Notes: generated from the sequence alone by a model not told the origin. A stretch of DNA of 64,000 bases from Paenibacillus ginsengarvi (GCF_003626695.1 NZ_RBAH01000020.1:62001-126000); one strand, 5' to 3'; numbered from the stretch's first letter, positions 24,540 to 34,186 are shown. A program made the numbers and translations.

Positions 24540-25532
24540 ATGGCAAACGCCTTGCTGGAACTAAACGATTTGGAAGTTTCGTTTACGATCGGGAAGAGAG
24601 TGGTTCCGGCGCTGCAGCAAATCTCGTTTCAGGTCGGTGCGGGGGAAACGGTCGGCATCGTCGGGGAATCCGGGTGCGGCAAAAGCTTGACGTCGCTATC
24701 GGTCATGGGCCTCTTGCCCGGCACTGCGGCGATGACGAAGGGCGGCATTATGCTGGACGGTAAGCGGATGGAGCAGGCGTCCGGGGATAGCTGGAGCGCT
24801 GTTCGGGGCAAGCAGGCGGCGATGATTTTCCAAAATCCGATGTCCGCGCTTAATCCGCTCATGCCGGTCGGCAAGCAGATCGCCGAGATGGCGATGGCCC
24901 ATCTGTCCGTTTCGAAGCCGGAAGCGAAAAGGCTCGCGCTGGAAATGATGACCAAGGTCGGCCTGTCCCGCGTGGAGCGGCTGTACGACGACTACCCGCA
25001 CCGGCTGTCCGGCGGGATGATGCAGCGGATCATGATCGCGATGGCGCTTATTTGCAAGCCGAAGCTGCTTATCGCCGATGAGCCGACTACGGCGCTTGAC
25101 GTGACGATTCAGGCACAGATACTCGATCTGCTGGCGGAGTTGAACCGTTCGACGGGGACGGCGATTCTGTTCATCTCCCACGACCTTGGCGTAATCCGCG
25201 AGGTGTGTCGGCGGGTGATCGTCATGTATGCCGGATATATTGTGGAAGACGCTCCGGTGGAGGAGATATTGGATCATCCGAAACACCCGTACACGGCCGG
25301 GCTGCTGAAGTCGCTGCCGGGAGCGGACAAGCGGGGGAGCGCGCTCTACACGATTCCGGGCCGGGTGCCTGCGATAACGGACCGGAAGGGCGGCTGCCCG
25401 TTCGCCGGACGCTGTCCGAGCGCTTCGGACGTATGCGAGAGAATCGCTCCCGAGCTGCGGCAGACGCTTGCTGGGCATGGCGATCACCGGGTCCGGTGCC
25501 ATCTGTACGCGGACGGCGGGAGGGCCGTATGA
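24540..25532 (+). CDS. ABC transporter ATP-binding protein (DppD type)
   Basis: A 330-residue ATPase: Walker A GESGCGKS (about 42-49), ABC signature LSGGMMQR, Walker B LLIADEPTTALD, switch His in FISHDLG. The C-terminal oligopeptide-transporter domain has its Cys cluster (GGCPFAGRCP, CERIAPE, VRCHL) typical for iron-sulfur-bearing DppD/OppD proteins. RBS GGGAGG. Overlaps the next gene by ATGA. Confidence 0.95.
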   Translation: MANALLELNDLEVSFTIGKRVVPALQQISFQVGAGETVGIVGESGCGKSLTSLSVMGLLPGTAAMTKGGIMLDGKRMEQASGDSWSAVRGKQAAMIFQNPMSALNPLMPVGKQIAEMAMAHLSVSKPEAKRLALEMMTKVGLSRVERLYDDYPHRLSGGMMQRIMIAMALICKPKLLIADEPTTALDVTIQAQILDLLAELNRSTGTAILFISHDLGVIREVCRRVIVMYAGYIVEDAPVEEILDHPKHPYTAGLLKSLPGADKRGSALYTIPGRVPAITDRKGGCPFAGRCPSASDVCERIAPELRQTLAGHGDHRVRCHLYADGGRAV

Positions 25533-26512
25533 GCGGGGCGCTGATTCGGGCAAACGCGCTGACGAAGCATTATCCGTTGGCGAAGCAGGGGTTGCTGGAG
25601 AAGCGGCAGGTGCTGCGAGCGGTCGACGGCGTGTCGTTTGCCATACAAGAAGGAGAAATTTTCGGGCTGGTCGGCGAGAGCGGCTGCGGCAAGTCCACAA
25701 CCGGCCAGCTTCTCGTACAGCTGGTGAAGCAAACGCAGGGAGAGCTATACTTCCAAGGCCGTCCGCTCGGCGGACTATCGGCCGGCGAGATGAAGTCGCT
25801 CCGGCGGGACGTCCAGATCGTTTTCCAAGACCCGTACTCCTCCTTGAATCCGAAGAAAACGATCGGCTGGACGCTGGAGGAGCCGCTGATCATTCACCGG
25901 ATCGGCGACAAAATGACGCGACGGCGGATCGTTGCCGAGACGCTGGAGCAGGTCGGGCTCGATCCCGGCTATGCGAGCCGGTATCCGCATGAATTAAGCG
26001 GCGGGCAAAGGCAGCGTGTCGGTATCGCCGCCGCGCTGGTGCTGTCGCCGAAGTTCATCGTCATCGACGAGGCGGTATCCGCGCTGGACGTGTCCGTGCA
26101 ATCGCAAATTTTGAACCTGCTGAAGGAGCTGCAGATGAAGCGGGGCTTGACGTATTTGTTCATCTCCCACGATCTGAACGTGGTGGAGTATATTAGCGAC
26201 CGGGTAGGCGTCATGTATCTGGGCAAAATGGTGGAAATTTTCGAGGTCGGCCGCGAGGGAGCGGAGCCGCTCCATCCGTACACGAAGGCGCTGTTCTCGG
26301 CGATCCCCGACGTGAAAATGCGGAAGGAGCGGGTGACGCTTCAAGGCGAAGTGCCGAGCCCGATCGATCCGCCTTCCGGCTGCGCATTTCATCCGCGATG
26401 CCCGCTGGCGACGGACCGCTGCCGCAGCGTCGCTCCGGAATTGAAGCGAGTCGGTCCCGGACACGAAATAAGCTGCCATTTATATGAGAAGGAGGCGAAC
26501 GGTACAACGTGA
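25529..26512 (+). CDS. ABC transporter ATP-binding protein (DppF type)
   Basis: A 327-residue ATPase, partner of the preceding gene. Walker A GESGCGKST, Q-loop VFQDPYSSLNPKKT, signature LSGGQRQRVGIA, Walker B FIVIDEAVSALD (DEAV in place of the common DEPT), switch FISHDLN, and the C-terminal CAFHPRCPLATDRC cluster. The ATG overlaps the upstream stop and its own stop overlaps the phosphoesterase GTG, so three genes are tightly coupled. Confidence 0.95.
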   Translation: MSGALIRANALTKHYPLAKQGLLEKRQVLRAVDGVSFAIQEGEIFGLVGESGCGKSTTGQLLVQLVKQTQGELYFQGRPLGGLSAGEMKSLRRDVQIVFQDPYSSLNPKKTIGWTLEEPLIIHRIGDKMTRRRIVAETLEQVGLDPGYASRYPHELSGGQRQRVGIAAALVLSPKFIVIDEAVSALDVSVQSQILNLLKELQMKRGLTYLFISHDLNVVEYISDRVGVMYLGKMVEIFEVGREGAEPLHPYTKALFSAIPDVKMRKERVTLQGEVPSPIDPPSGCAFHPRCPLATDRCRSVAPELKRVGPGHEISCHLYEKEANGTT

Positions 26513-27321
26513 ACATAGGCGTTATATCCGACTTGCATGTGGATTTGAACGAACTGGCGGGCGAACCGCCGATCGAGGAAGCGCTGCTTGCAGTTGCGGA
26601 CGAACGCGGGCTGGACGGCCTGATTATTGCCGGAGACATCTCGAACGACATGAACCGCAGTCTCGATGTGCTCTACTGGCTGAAGGAGCGGTGCGGCTTT
26701 CCCGTCCTGTTCGTCCCCGGCAATCACGATTATTGGAGCAAGGATAACGGAATCGCAGATACGTGGCATATTTACCGGCAGTTTCAAACGTTCGATGGCT
26801 GCCTAAGCGAGAAGCCGTACGACCTCGGAAACGGCTGGGTCGTCATCGGCAACTCCGGCTGGTACGACTACACGATGGGCGAGCCGGATTATTCGTTCGC
26901 CGATTTCGAACGGATGCATGCGATGGACCGGACGTGGCAGGACAGCGTTTATGTGAAGTGGGATAGGAGCAACCGCGATATCCACCGGTATTTTTACGAG
27001 CGTATGGAGCGGGAGCTGGCGGAGCATCAAGGGAAGTCGATCGTGATGGTCACGCATATGCTGGCGCATCCGTATTTCAAAGTGCCGATGCCCCACCCGC
27101 AGTGGTCGTACTTCAACGCCTTCCTTGGAAGCACAGAGTATGCCGACCTGTACCGTCGTTACGGCGTGCGTTACGGCATTATGGGCCATGTCCATTACCG
27201 GAAAACGTATGCCGATGAAGGGACGGAGATGGTCTGCGCCTGTCTCGGCTACCGGAAGGAATGGCGGAATGCTTCCGCGGTTCAGGAGATTCGCGACTGT
27301 TTGCGGGTGATTTCGCTTTGA
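26509..27321 (+). CDS. Calcineurin-like metallophosphoesterase
   Basis: A 270-residue phosphoesterase with all five metal motifs: SDLHVD, IAGDISND, VPGNHDYW, VTHMLAH and MGHVHYR. GTG start overlaps the ABC ATPase stop (GTGA), so it is the last gene of the operon. Its presence with a HAD protein, an MBL hydrolase and a phosphosugar-type regulator suggests the imported compound carries or acquires a phosphate; that is inference. Confidence 0.88.
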   Translation: MNIGVISDLHVDLNELAGEPPIEEALLAVADERGLDGLIIAGDISNDMNRSLDVLYWLKERCGFPVLFVPGNHDYWSKDNGIADTWHIYRQFQTFDGCLSEKPYDLGNGWVVIGNSGWYDYTMGEPDYSFADFERMHAMDRTWQDSVYVKWDRSNRDIHRYFYERMERELAEHQGKSIVMVTHMLAHPYFKVPMPHPQWSYFNAFLGSTEYADLYRRYGVRYGIMGHVHYRKTYADEGTEMVCACLGYRKEWRNASAVQEIRDCLRVISL

Positions 27322-27339
27322 GGGGTTTCATGTTGCCGC

Positions 27340-27372
27340 CTGACGCTTTCGAAGCGTTGGGCTGTTTTTCTT
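27340..27372 (+). terminator. Terminator of the RpiR/ABC operon
   Basis: CCTGACGCTT-TCG-AAGCGTTGGG (10-bp stem with G-U pairs) followed by CTGTTTTTC. Confidence 0.75.
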
Positions 27373-27499
27373 TGGAAGGAACATATCGGCGGGAACAATG
27401 GCTTTGCCCTGAATCTATTTACTGTAATGGAATTATCTAGAACATCCTCCTCATTCACATGATATGATAGGCATACAAGTCAATGCCGGAGGCTAGCTC

Positions 27500-28879
27500 A
27501 TGATGAATGTAATGGCAAGATTAGCTTTGGCGATCATACTAATCGTACAACTGGTTGGATGCTTAGATCATCCTAAGAATACTGGTGAGCAAACGAAGCT
27601 AAAGAGCTTGGAGACCCAAGAGAAAGCCGCAATCAAAGTTTTATACCCAAATAAAAATACGTTCTTCAATAATTACGGCAATTATTTCAATAGCAAGTTC
27701 CCGAATGTTGAATTTGATGTTGTTCCAACGCAAAGTATTGTGTCTACGCAAGAGATTAGGCAGTTGATCGAAACGGAAAACCCGGATGTTCTTTTTTTAC
27801 CTACGGAACAATACGAAGCTTTCTCCAATGAGAATATGCTCATGAATTTAGAAAACCTCATCAAACAAAGTGAGTTTGATATATAGAACATTCATCCCTC
27901 CGTGTTAGAAACTATTAAAGGGAAGAGCGGCGGGGCTTTATTCGGCCTGACGCCTTCTTTCAATAATTATGTTTTATTCTACAACAAAGATTTATTCGAA
28001 CAATACGGCGTACCGTTTCCGAAAAATAAAATGACTTGGGATGAAGTTTTGGACCTGACTGAACGGTTTCCGTCAGAAGATCAAGGGGATAACCGAATAT
28101 ATGGGTTTGCTTTTGGAGCGAATACGTCCACCATCAGCGTTCTAAATGAAATTGCAGGTACACTCGGTCTTGGATTTGCCGATTCGGATCTTACGAAAAT
28201 TACGTTTCAAACGAATGGCTGGAAACAAGCGGTTGAGCTTTTGGTTCGGGCTATGAACTCCAAAGCGTTTTACAAATCATCCGATTCGGCACCGGGCGGT
28301 TTATCCGGAAATGTGAACGATTTTTTAACAAGCCATCTATTTGTCTCGAAGCGTGCGGCTATGACCATAGACAGTTATTTTCTGATCAGCAAATTGCAAT
28401 TATCGCAATCCGTTTTGAAGGACTCCGCACTAACCAATTGGGATGTGGTCACCGTTCCCGTTGATCCGCAAAATCCTGATCTAAGCAGTAAAGTGACGGT
28501 TTCCCAAATCATATCGATCCATGCCAAAACGGCGAATACCCGGGCCGCGTGGGAATTCGTGAAATTCATTAACGGCGATGAGTTTGCGAAACTTAAGTCC
28601 CGATCGACTAACGAACTATTGTCCCGATCTAATTACATGACGGAGAGGGACGGGCACAGTTTGCAAAGTTTCTATATGTTGCGATCGGCGGAAAATAAGT
28701 TTAGAACCGACCTGAATCGGTTGCCGGCCGATTTTTATTCGCTGTTTAACGCGGCCCTGGAACAAGAAATAAACGAAGTGCTTGCTAAGCAAAAGTCAAG
28801 GGACGACGCATTAAAGTCCATTGAGGCCAGATCTCAAGAAGCGTTGGTGAAATCTAAAGCGGTGCCTCCGGCAAAATGA
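27500..28879 (+). pseudogene. Extracellular solute-binding lipoprotein (family 1) interrupted by an amber codon
   Basis: The ATG at 27500 (GGAGG upstream) opens a lipoprotein (QLVGC21) that reads as a sugar-type binding protein, FPNVEFDVVPTQ ... NPDVLFLPTEQYEAF. It hits TAG at 27884-27886, then continues in the same frame with NIHPSVLETIKGKSGG to 28879. The second part keeps all usual features (LFGLTPSFNNYVLFYNKDLFEQ region, TWDEVLDLTERFP, RAAMTIDSYFLI). A single C-to-T change of CAG to TAG explains it. Without suppression only 128 residues would be made; an internal GTG at 27902 lacks an RBS. No permease genes adjoin it. Confidence 0.85.
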
Positions 28880-29004
28880 GCCGGGCTGGAGTGAAATGGT
28901 GCTTGCGGGGATCAACTAAATTATGGGTTTTTTATAGAATTCGTGGAACTTTTTTCTCCTAATGAAGTCTAATAAGTAAAGACTTTGAGGGGTGGAGAAA
29001 AGAA

Positions 29005-30477
29005 ATGTGGAAACGCAAGACGCTCGGTCTGACGCTGGCCGCGATGCTGGCAGGCTCGCAGTTTGCCTACGCGGCGGAGGAGAAGACGGGCAACGCCGGA
29101 ACGCAGGTTACCGCAGGATACCAATACTCGTTACAGGTGGAGGAAGATGGTACGGTATGGTCGTTCGGATCGCCGGTCCGCAACAGGTACTCCTCTTCTC
29201 CGCAAATCGGCCGGTTACCAGGCGGTTCGCTGCAGCATATCGTGCAGGTCAGCGCGGGTTTCGCCCATAGCGCGGCAGTAGACGACGAAGGCCGCGTATG
29301 GGCTTGGGGCGACAACGAAAAGGGACAGCTAGGACAATGGAACACAGTGCCCTATGACGCTGCGGTTTCGGTCATCCTGGGTGACGGAGAACCGGTTAAA
29401 GCTGTCGCTGTCGCTGCCGGATATGACCATACGCTGGCGCTAACCGGGAAAGGGAAAGTATGGGCATGGGGGAGCAATCGGTACGGCGAGCTTGGCGACG
29501 GGACCGAGTTAGACCGCGGCAAGCCGGTCCAGGTCATGAATGGGGAGAGACCGCTGGACGATATCGTCGCCGTGTCCGCTGGGTTCGGTACGTCTCTAGC
29601 CCTGAACCGGGAAGGAGAAGTATGGACGTGGGGAAGCCAAGGGAAAGCCGATGGCGCAATTGGGAAGGTCATGACGAGCAAAGGAAACGAGCGGGTTCCG
29701 CTTAAGAACATTGTGGCGATTGCGGCCGGCTACGACCACTCCCTCGCTCTGGATAAGAGCGGCAAGCTGTACGTCTGGGGAGTGAACCGGTACGGCCAGC
29801 TCGGCCTCGGCAGCAAAACACCTTACAGTATGGTTGCGACCATGTTACCCGGCGTGCCCGCCTTCAAGGCGATTGCAGCCGGAGATCAGGCCAGTGCGGC
29901 TGTAGATGAGAAAGGCGACATCTGGGTGTGGGGAGTAGGCATTTCGGGCACGGATACAAATCTTTCGGGCGAAAGCATCCGCTTCGTGCCGGAGCGAATT
30001 ACGGATGGCGGGCATTTCACCAGCGTTTCGGTCGGGCGAATTCATGGCTTGGCGGTCGATGACGAAAAGCGCATCTGGATATGGGGCAAAAATGAAAACG
30101 GCCGGCTCGGTCAAGGATATGAGGGCTACACGACAAGCAAACCGATTCATAAAAATCCGCTGAAGCGTACGTATGCTTCACCCTCATCGTCATCCGTCAC
30201 GGTGGAAGAAGCGATAAGCGATAAACAAGAGCTTATTCTAAGGCTGAATCTTCAGCTTAAAGACTACGAGGGGAAGTCGCTGAGCGACAAATGGCCGACG
30301 GCCGAGATTCGACTCCCCGGCAGAGATCCGATCGTCGCACCATTACTATGGGGAGCGCACAGAAAGGAAGGCTACCAGACCGAGTTACGCATCCCAAGTC
30401 CATACTATCTCGTTCCGCAAAAAATCGAGATACGGGTAGACGGGGCGATAGTAGCCGAGGTCATGAGCGGAAAGTAA
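29005..30477 (+). CDS. Secreted RCC1-repeat (regulator of chromosome condensation-like) protein
   Basis: A 490-residue exported protein. The signal peptide ends near QFAYAAE (24-26). Residues about 35-385 contain seven RCC1-type blades, each with the W-x-W-G core (WAWGDNEKGQLG, WAWGSNRYGELG, WTWGSQ, YVWGVNRYGQLG, WVWGVG, WIWGKNENGRLG) and the preceding VSAGxxHSxAL strand, giving a seven-bladed propeller. A beta-rich C-terminal domain (about 395-490) follows. RBS GGGTGGAG. In bacteria such propellers are protein- or surface-binding; the partner is unknown. Confidence 0.88.
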   Translation: MWKRKTLGLTLAAMLAGSQFAYAAEEKTGNAGTQVTAGYQYSLQVEEDGTVWSFGSPVRNRYSSSPQIGRLPGGSLQHIVQVSAGFAHSAAVDDEGRVWAWGDNEKGQLGQWNTVPYDAAVSVILGDGEPVKAVAVAAGYDHTLALTGKGKVWAWGSNRYGELGDGTELDRGKPVQVMNGERPLDDIVAVSAGFGTSLALNREGEVWTWGSQGKADGAIGKVMTSKGNERVPLKNIVAIAAGYDHSLALDKSGKLYVWGVNRYGQLGLGSKTPYSMVATMLPGVPAFKAIAAGDQASAAVDEKGDIWVWGVGISGTDTNLSGESIRFVPERITDGGHFTSVSVGRIHGLAVDDEKRIWIWGKNENGRLGQGYEGYTTSKPIHKNPLKRTYASPSSSSVTVEEAISDKQELILRLNLQLKDYEGKSLSDKWPTAEIRLPGRDPIVAPLLWGAHRKEGYQTELRIPSPYYLVPQKIEIRVDGAIVAEVMSGK

Positions 30478-30484
30478 AGAAGCC

Positions 30485-30565
30485 AAAAACACACCGACGT
30501 CCGTCGAACGATAGGTGCGCGATTCAGCGCAAGGCATCCGTTCGAGCGAGAGTCGGTGTGTTTTT
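30485..30565. terminator. Large bidirectional hairpin terminator
   Basis: AAAAACACACCGAC and GTCGGTGTGTTTTT form a perfect 14-bp outer stem. Inside are CGTCGAACG/CGTTCGAGCG and TGCGC/GCGCA helices. A and T tracts flank both ends. It lies between the converging RCC1 gene and nuclease-effector gene. Confidence 0.8.
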
Positions 30566-30605
30566 CCGTCCGGGCCGAGCCGTTTGGCCGACTTCTGCTG
30601 CCGGC

Positions 30606-32675
30606 CTATTGCCTGGACAGCTCCGCGAATGCCTTTTGATACTTAAGGCCGTTACCCGCATAGCTGTCGCGTATTTTCTGCTTGGCATCTTCCTGTGCGT
30701 CTTCATCGTTGCTGCTTCGCGCGTTCACATAGTCGAGCAACAACTGCGGAACTTCATGTCCGATGGTGAGACGAAGCACAGTGATTGGGACGAGCAGATC
30801 GTTAGGACTTTTATGTCTCCGAATCAAATCGATGAGCTTCCGGTCATATTGATGGGCTTGCTGAGAGGAGTATGGTTGACCGTGCTTTTTCATCCCGCTA
30901 AGGAATTTGCTCGACTTCAGCTTCGTTTGATTAGAGCGGAGCTGCTGTTGTACCGTCCTGGAACCCCGGGGGATAAATCCCGGATATTCCTTCGTCGTTT
31001 CCTCCTCCGCCATTTCCGTCCGATACGGTGACATAGGAGCGTACATCATCTCGACTTCATCCATATCCTGGACATTAAGGGGTTCAAGTTCCTGCACAGC
31101 CTTCAACTGATCCGGGAACGGCTGACTCGTATCGATGCCCGGAAGCCCGTGCATGGACATGAAGGGGTTGGCCAGCGAAAGCGACGATTTCATGGCCTCG
31201 TCCCTTTGCCGTTTTAATTCCACGGCAACCTCGATCAAGCGGACGCACATTTTTTCCACGTTTTGGCGAGGTTCTTCCTCTTGATCGAAAGCTTTCTGCA
31301 CGTCCGACATCAAATCGGCCGCAGCGGTAGCCTCATAGATCATTTTGTACAAATCTCCGGTTGCGTTCATAACGGTATCGAACCGCTTCTTGCGTTCCTG
31401 CGGCGCCTTCTCGAGCGCCCAGCGGAGCTCGTCCGGCAGCGGATAATCCGCAAGCTTCGACTTGGTGTGCAGATCCTCCAAAACTTTCAATTCGCGCTTC
31501 ACAATGTCGTTCGCTTTTTTCTCGTCCGTGCTCAGCGCCGTCGCAAGCGTAATGGAGGATAAGCTTTTCTTCAGAGCGCCGTGATCGACATCGAGCAAGT
31601 ATTCGCTAACGCCCATCTGGTCGAGAACGGTTTGGATCGGCTTCATGACCGCCGCCGCCGAGCTGAGGTCGTCCGAATTGGTCAGCACGACTTCCTTGCG
31701 GGACAAGCGGGACCAGGCCGCTCCGGCTCCTTTGTCCGACTTGTTCACCCCGGCTCCGTTCAAAACCGGATCCGATTGCAGGCCGGTATTGCCGGTATTG
31801 TAATACGAGGGCGGAGGAATGGCGATGTCGACCTTTCCGTCCGTGCCCGCTATCGGGGTTTTGTTCACGGGGTCGAGCTGATGCCACTCGCAGTGTAGGG
31901 CCGAAGTATAGTAAGGCTTGTACCGAGCCGCGGTATCCTGCACTTGATCGGTCCATACTTTGTAGTACACCCAGCCATGATGGTCGTTTACGATCGATTT
32001 GATCTTGTCTTCGACTTTGCTCGAATGCTGGGAATTGGCTACCTTTGGAATGGCCGCCAAATTGCGCGCGTCGTTGCCGGGGCCGCCGAGATTGTCATTC
32101 AGCAAATGTCCGGCTACGTATTCCGTGTTATTGCCGGCGCGTTCCTCCTGTTTTTTGCGCTTATCGTTCCAGACGCCGTCCTTTCCCGGCTGGCTGCCGA
32201 GCGGATGATCGGGTCCCAACGGGTCGGCGATCATCTCGACGCCGTCGTCGTGATCGGCGGCTTTCCACGTAACGTTTGTTGTCCATTTCGCTCCGGCCCC
32301 CTCCACGTCCGTTTCACGTCCCACGCCTTTCGGGGTACGAAAGGGCGACCATCTTTTATGCGTCTTCGGGTCGGGGATTTGATCGTACTTCAGCATATCG
32401 CGACGGATGACGGAGCCGGACTCCGGCAAGGCATGCTCGTTCTGAATGGCAGGAGTCGTACGTGCCGCCCCGTTGCCGAATGACCCATTATGGAGCAGAG
32501 CGCCTACGGCCCGGTTGCCGATCGACCTTTGCAGATAGCCGGCCATCCTGGGATTCAGCGCTAACGAGGCGTGCCCCGCTTCCATGTCGGATGGTAACGT
32601 TTCCTTCCCTTCCTGATTACGTACGGCCGGAGCATAAGAAGAAGGTTTTCCGCAACGTGCCGATTCGCGTGTCAC
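30606..32675 (-). CDS. Putative eCIS-type effector with DNA/RNA non-specific endonuclease-like domain
   Basis: A 689-residue protein with GTG start after AAAGGGGGG; no signal peptide. Residues 48-61 read LQRSIGNRAVGALL, a short motif commonly seen at the N-terminus of proteins associated with extracellular contractile injection systems. Residues about 125-275 resemble a His-Me-finger nuclease of the DNA/RNA non-specific type: the AGH190LLNDNLGGPGNDARN motif, then IPKVANSQH. The remaining 400 residues are helical and unrecognised. No contractile-sheath, baseplate or immunity gene is present in the window, so it is an orphan toxin candidate. The nuclease call is by motif and the eCIS link by the short tag only. 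Confidence 0.6.
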   Translation of the reverse strand: MTRESARCGKPSSYAPAVRNQEGKETLPSDMEAGHASLALNPRMAGYLQRSIGNRAVGALLHNGSFGNGAARTTPAIQNEHALPESGSVIRRDMLKYDQIPDPKTHKRWSPFRTPKGVGRETDVEGAGAKWTTNVTWKAADHDDGVEMIADPLGPDHPLGSQPGKDGVWNDKRKKQEERAGNNTEYVAGHLLNDNLGGPGNDARNLAAIPKVANSQHSSKVEDKIKSIVNDHHGWVYYKVWTDQVQDTAARYKPYYTSALHCEWHQLDPVNKTPIAGTDGKVDIAIPPPSYYNTGNTGLQSDPVLNGAGVNKSDKGAGAAWSRLSRKEVVLTNSDDLSSAAAVMKPIQTVLDQMGVSEYLLDVDHGALKKSLSSITLATALSTDEKKANDIVKRELKVLEDLHTKSKLADYPLPDELRWALEKAPQERKKRFDTVMNATGDLYKMIYEATAAADLMSDVQKAFDQEEEPRQNVEKMCVRLIEVAVELKRQRDEAMKSSLSLANPFMSMHGLPGIDTSQPFPDQLKAVQELEPLNVQDMDEVEMMYAPMSPYRTEMAEEETTKEYPGFIPRGSRTVQQQLRSNQTKLKSSKFLSGMKKHGQPYSSQQAHQYDRKLIDLIRRHKSPNDLLVPITVLRLTIGHEVPQLLLDYVNARSSNDEDAQEDAKQKIRDSYAGNGLKYQKAFAELSRQ

Positions 32676-32802
32676 TAAAGTCCCCCCTTTGCGGTAAAAA
32701 GGAATCTCGCTTTCCTAAAACCATTATAAATACCAAATACTGAGATCGGCCAGTAGAAACTTGCCGACACTATTAATTTTTTTTTCGGGATGGTCCAGCA
32801 GG

Positions 32803-33444
32803 CTACCTTTTCAATAACGATTTCATCGGAAATGCCCGGATGACCAGCTCCGCCAGCAGAAAGAGCAGCACGATCGTACCGTAAACCCCGATCGTATAGC
32901 TGGCCGCATACTCGAAGCCGAGTCCATTATGGAACAGGAACGTGATCAAGTGGATGAACAGGTTCGTAAAACAAAACGCGTAGCTGCGGATCATCCATTT
33001 GCGGTGGCGATCGAGCCGCTTCTTTTTGATCTGGACGATGGCGGTTATTGTCATGGCCGGCCATATAATATTCAACATATTGAACGCGATGCTGTTCAGT
33101 TTGCCTCCCGTTGTGTACGGGGCCATATATCCCGAAGTAAGAACCACTGCCAGTACGGCTACCAGGTACACGTACCCGTTGATCCGGTGCAGCTTCCGGT
33201 AATCGGCGATGACGTGTTTCGAAAAGTTTACCGCGCCCGATACCATAGCGACACATGCGAATGCGACATGGACGGTCATTACGTTCAGCCAAACCGGAAC
33301 GTTGATCGGACGTTTCATATCCGTTTTATGGCCCAGAAACCGCGACGCTTCCGGATCGTGAATGAAATTGGCGTACAGCACGTATGCGATAAAAACGGCG
33401 GTGACGACCACCATAACGCGGTAGAGCGATTGGCCTTTGACCAT
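32803..33444 (-). CDS. DUF2306 membrane protein
   Basis: A 213-residue protein with about six membrane helices and the DUF2306 pattern (HVAFACVAMVSGAVNF, RKLHRINGYVYLVAVLAVV, RLDRHRKWMIRSYAFCF). The ATG at 33444 (AGGT upstream) is chosen because the longest frame would start eight bases from the divergent TetR gene, leaving no room for promoters. The function is unknown; conserved His residues hint at haem or metal binding. Probably controlled by the divergent TetR. Confidence 0.8.
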   Translation of the reverse strand: MVKGQSLYRVMVVVTAVFIAYVLYANFIHDPEASRFLGHKTDMKRPINVPVWLNVMTVHVAFACVAMVSGAVNFSKHVIADYRKLHRINGYVYLVAVLAVVLTSGYMAPYTTGGKLNSIAFNMLNIIWPAMTITAIVQIKKKRLDRHRKWMIRSYAFCFTNLFIHLITFLFHNGLGFEYAASYTIGVYGTIVLLFLLAELVIRAFPMKSLLKR

Positions 33445-33548
33445 AACGTGTACCTCATCTCGAAAGCGGATTGTGTGGTCCTTTGCCATCCATGTTAAAA
33501 TAGTCGGTAAATGAAGATCAGGCGACGGGAGAAAGGACATTAAAAGCG

Positions 33549-34142
33549 ATGCGCAAAGGCGAGAAAACGAAACTGCACATTATTATGAAATCGGCCGAGC
33601 TGTTTAACCAGAACGGTTATGCCGGAACGACGATGCAGCATATTATGGACGCGACCGGTCTGACGAAGGGCGGGCTGTACCGCAGCTTCTCCAGCAAGGA
33701 GGAGATTGCTTTCGCCGCTTTCGAATATGCGGGAGAAGTGCTGTGGGCTCATTTCGCCCAAGCGATGGAAGGTGCCGAGACGGTTACGGCGAAAATCATC
33801 GCCATGTGCGGCGTATACCGCGATACGGTTCACAATCCGCCGATCCAGGGGGGCTGCCCGTTTCTGAATACCGCCGTCGAGAGCGACCATTCCTTTCCGG
33901 TGATGCGGGACAGCGCGCTGGGCGCTTACGAGCAAATGTCCGGATTTATGGAAGGGCTGCTGAAGCAGGGGGTAGCCAGCGGGGAGTTCGCCCCGGATAT
34001 GGATACCGAGTCGGTAGCCTCCTTCGTGTTCTCCTCGATCGAAGGCGCCATTATGGCGAGCAGGCTGACCCGCGACAACAAGCATGTCGCTTATGCGACG
34101 AAGCAGATCGAGCGGCTGCTGGGAACGTATCGACGCGCGTGA
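33549..34142 (+). CDS. TetR-family transcriptional regulator
   Basis: A 197-residue TetR: HTH in residues 8-55 (IIMKSAELFNQNGYAGTTMQHIMDATGLTKGGLYRSF, read in parts), and a ligand domain with GGCPFLNTAVE near 100-110, typical of the YfiR/AcrR-like group. RBS AAAGGA. It is divergent from the DUF2306 gene with about 104 bp between the starts. Confidence 0.9.
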   Translation: MRKGEKTKLHIIMKSAELFNQNGYAGTTMQHIMDATGLTKGGLYRSFSSKEEIAFAAFEYAGEVLWAHFAQAMEGAETVTAKIIAMCGVYRDTVHNPPIQGGCPFLNTAVESDHSFPVMRDSALGAYEQMSGFMEGLLKQGVASGEFAPDMDTESVASFVFSSIEGAIMASRLTRDNKHVAYATKQIERLLGTYRRA

Positions 34143-34186
34143 CCGGCTTTTGGCAAAATGGAGCGGGTGCTGCCTCTCCACAGGCG

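Noticed and set aside
30606..32675. DUF4157 metalloprotease domain in the eCIS-type protein
   Set aside because: The short IGNRAV tag is present but no HExxH motif follows it.
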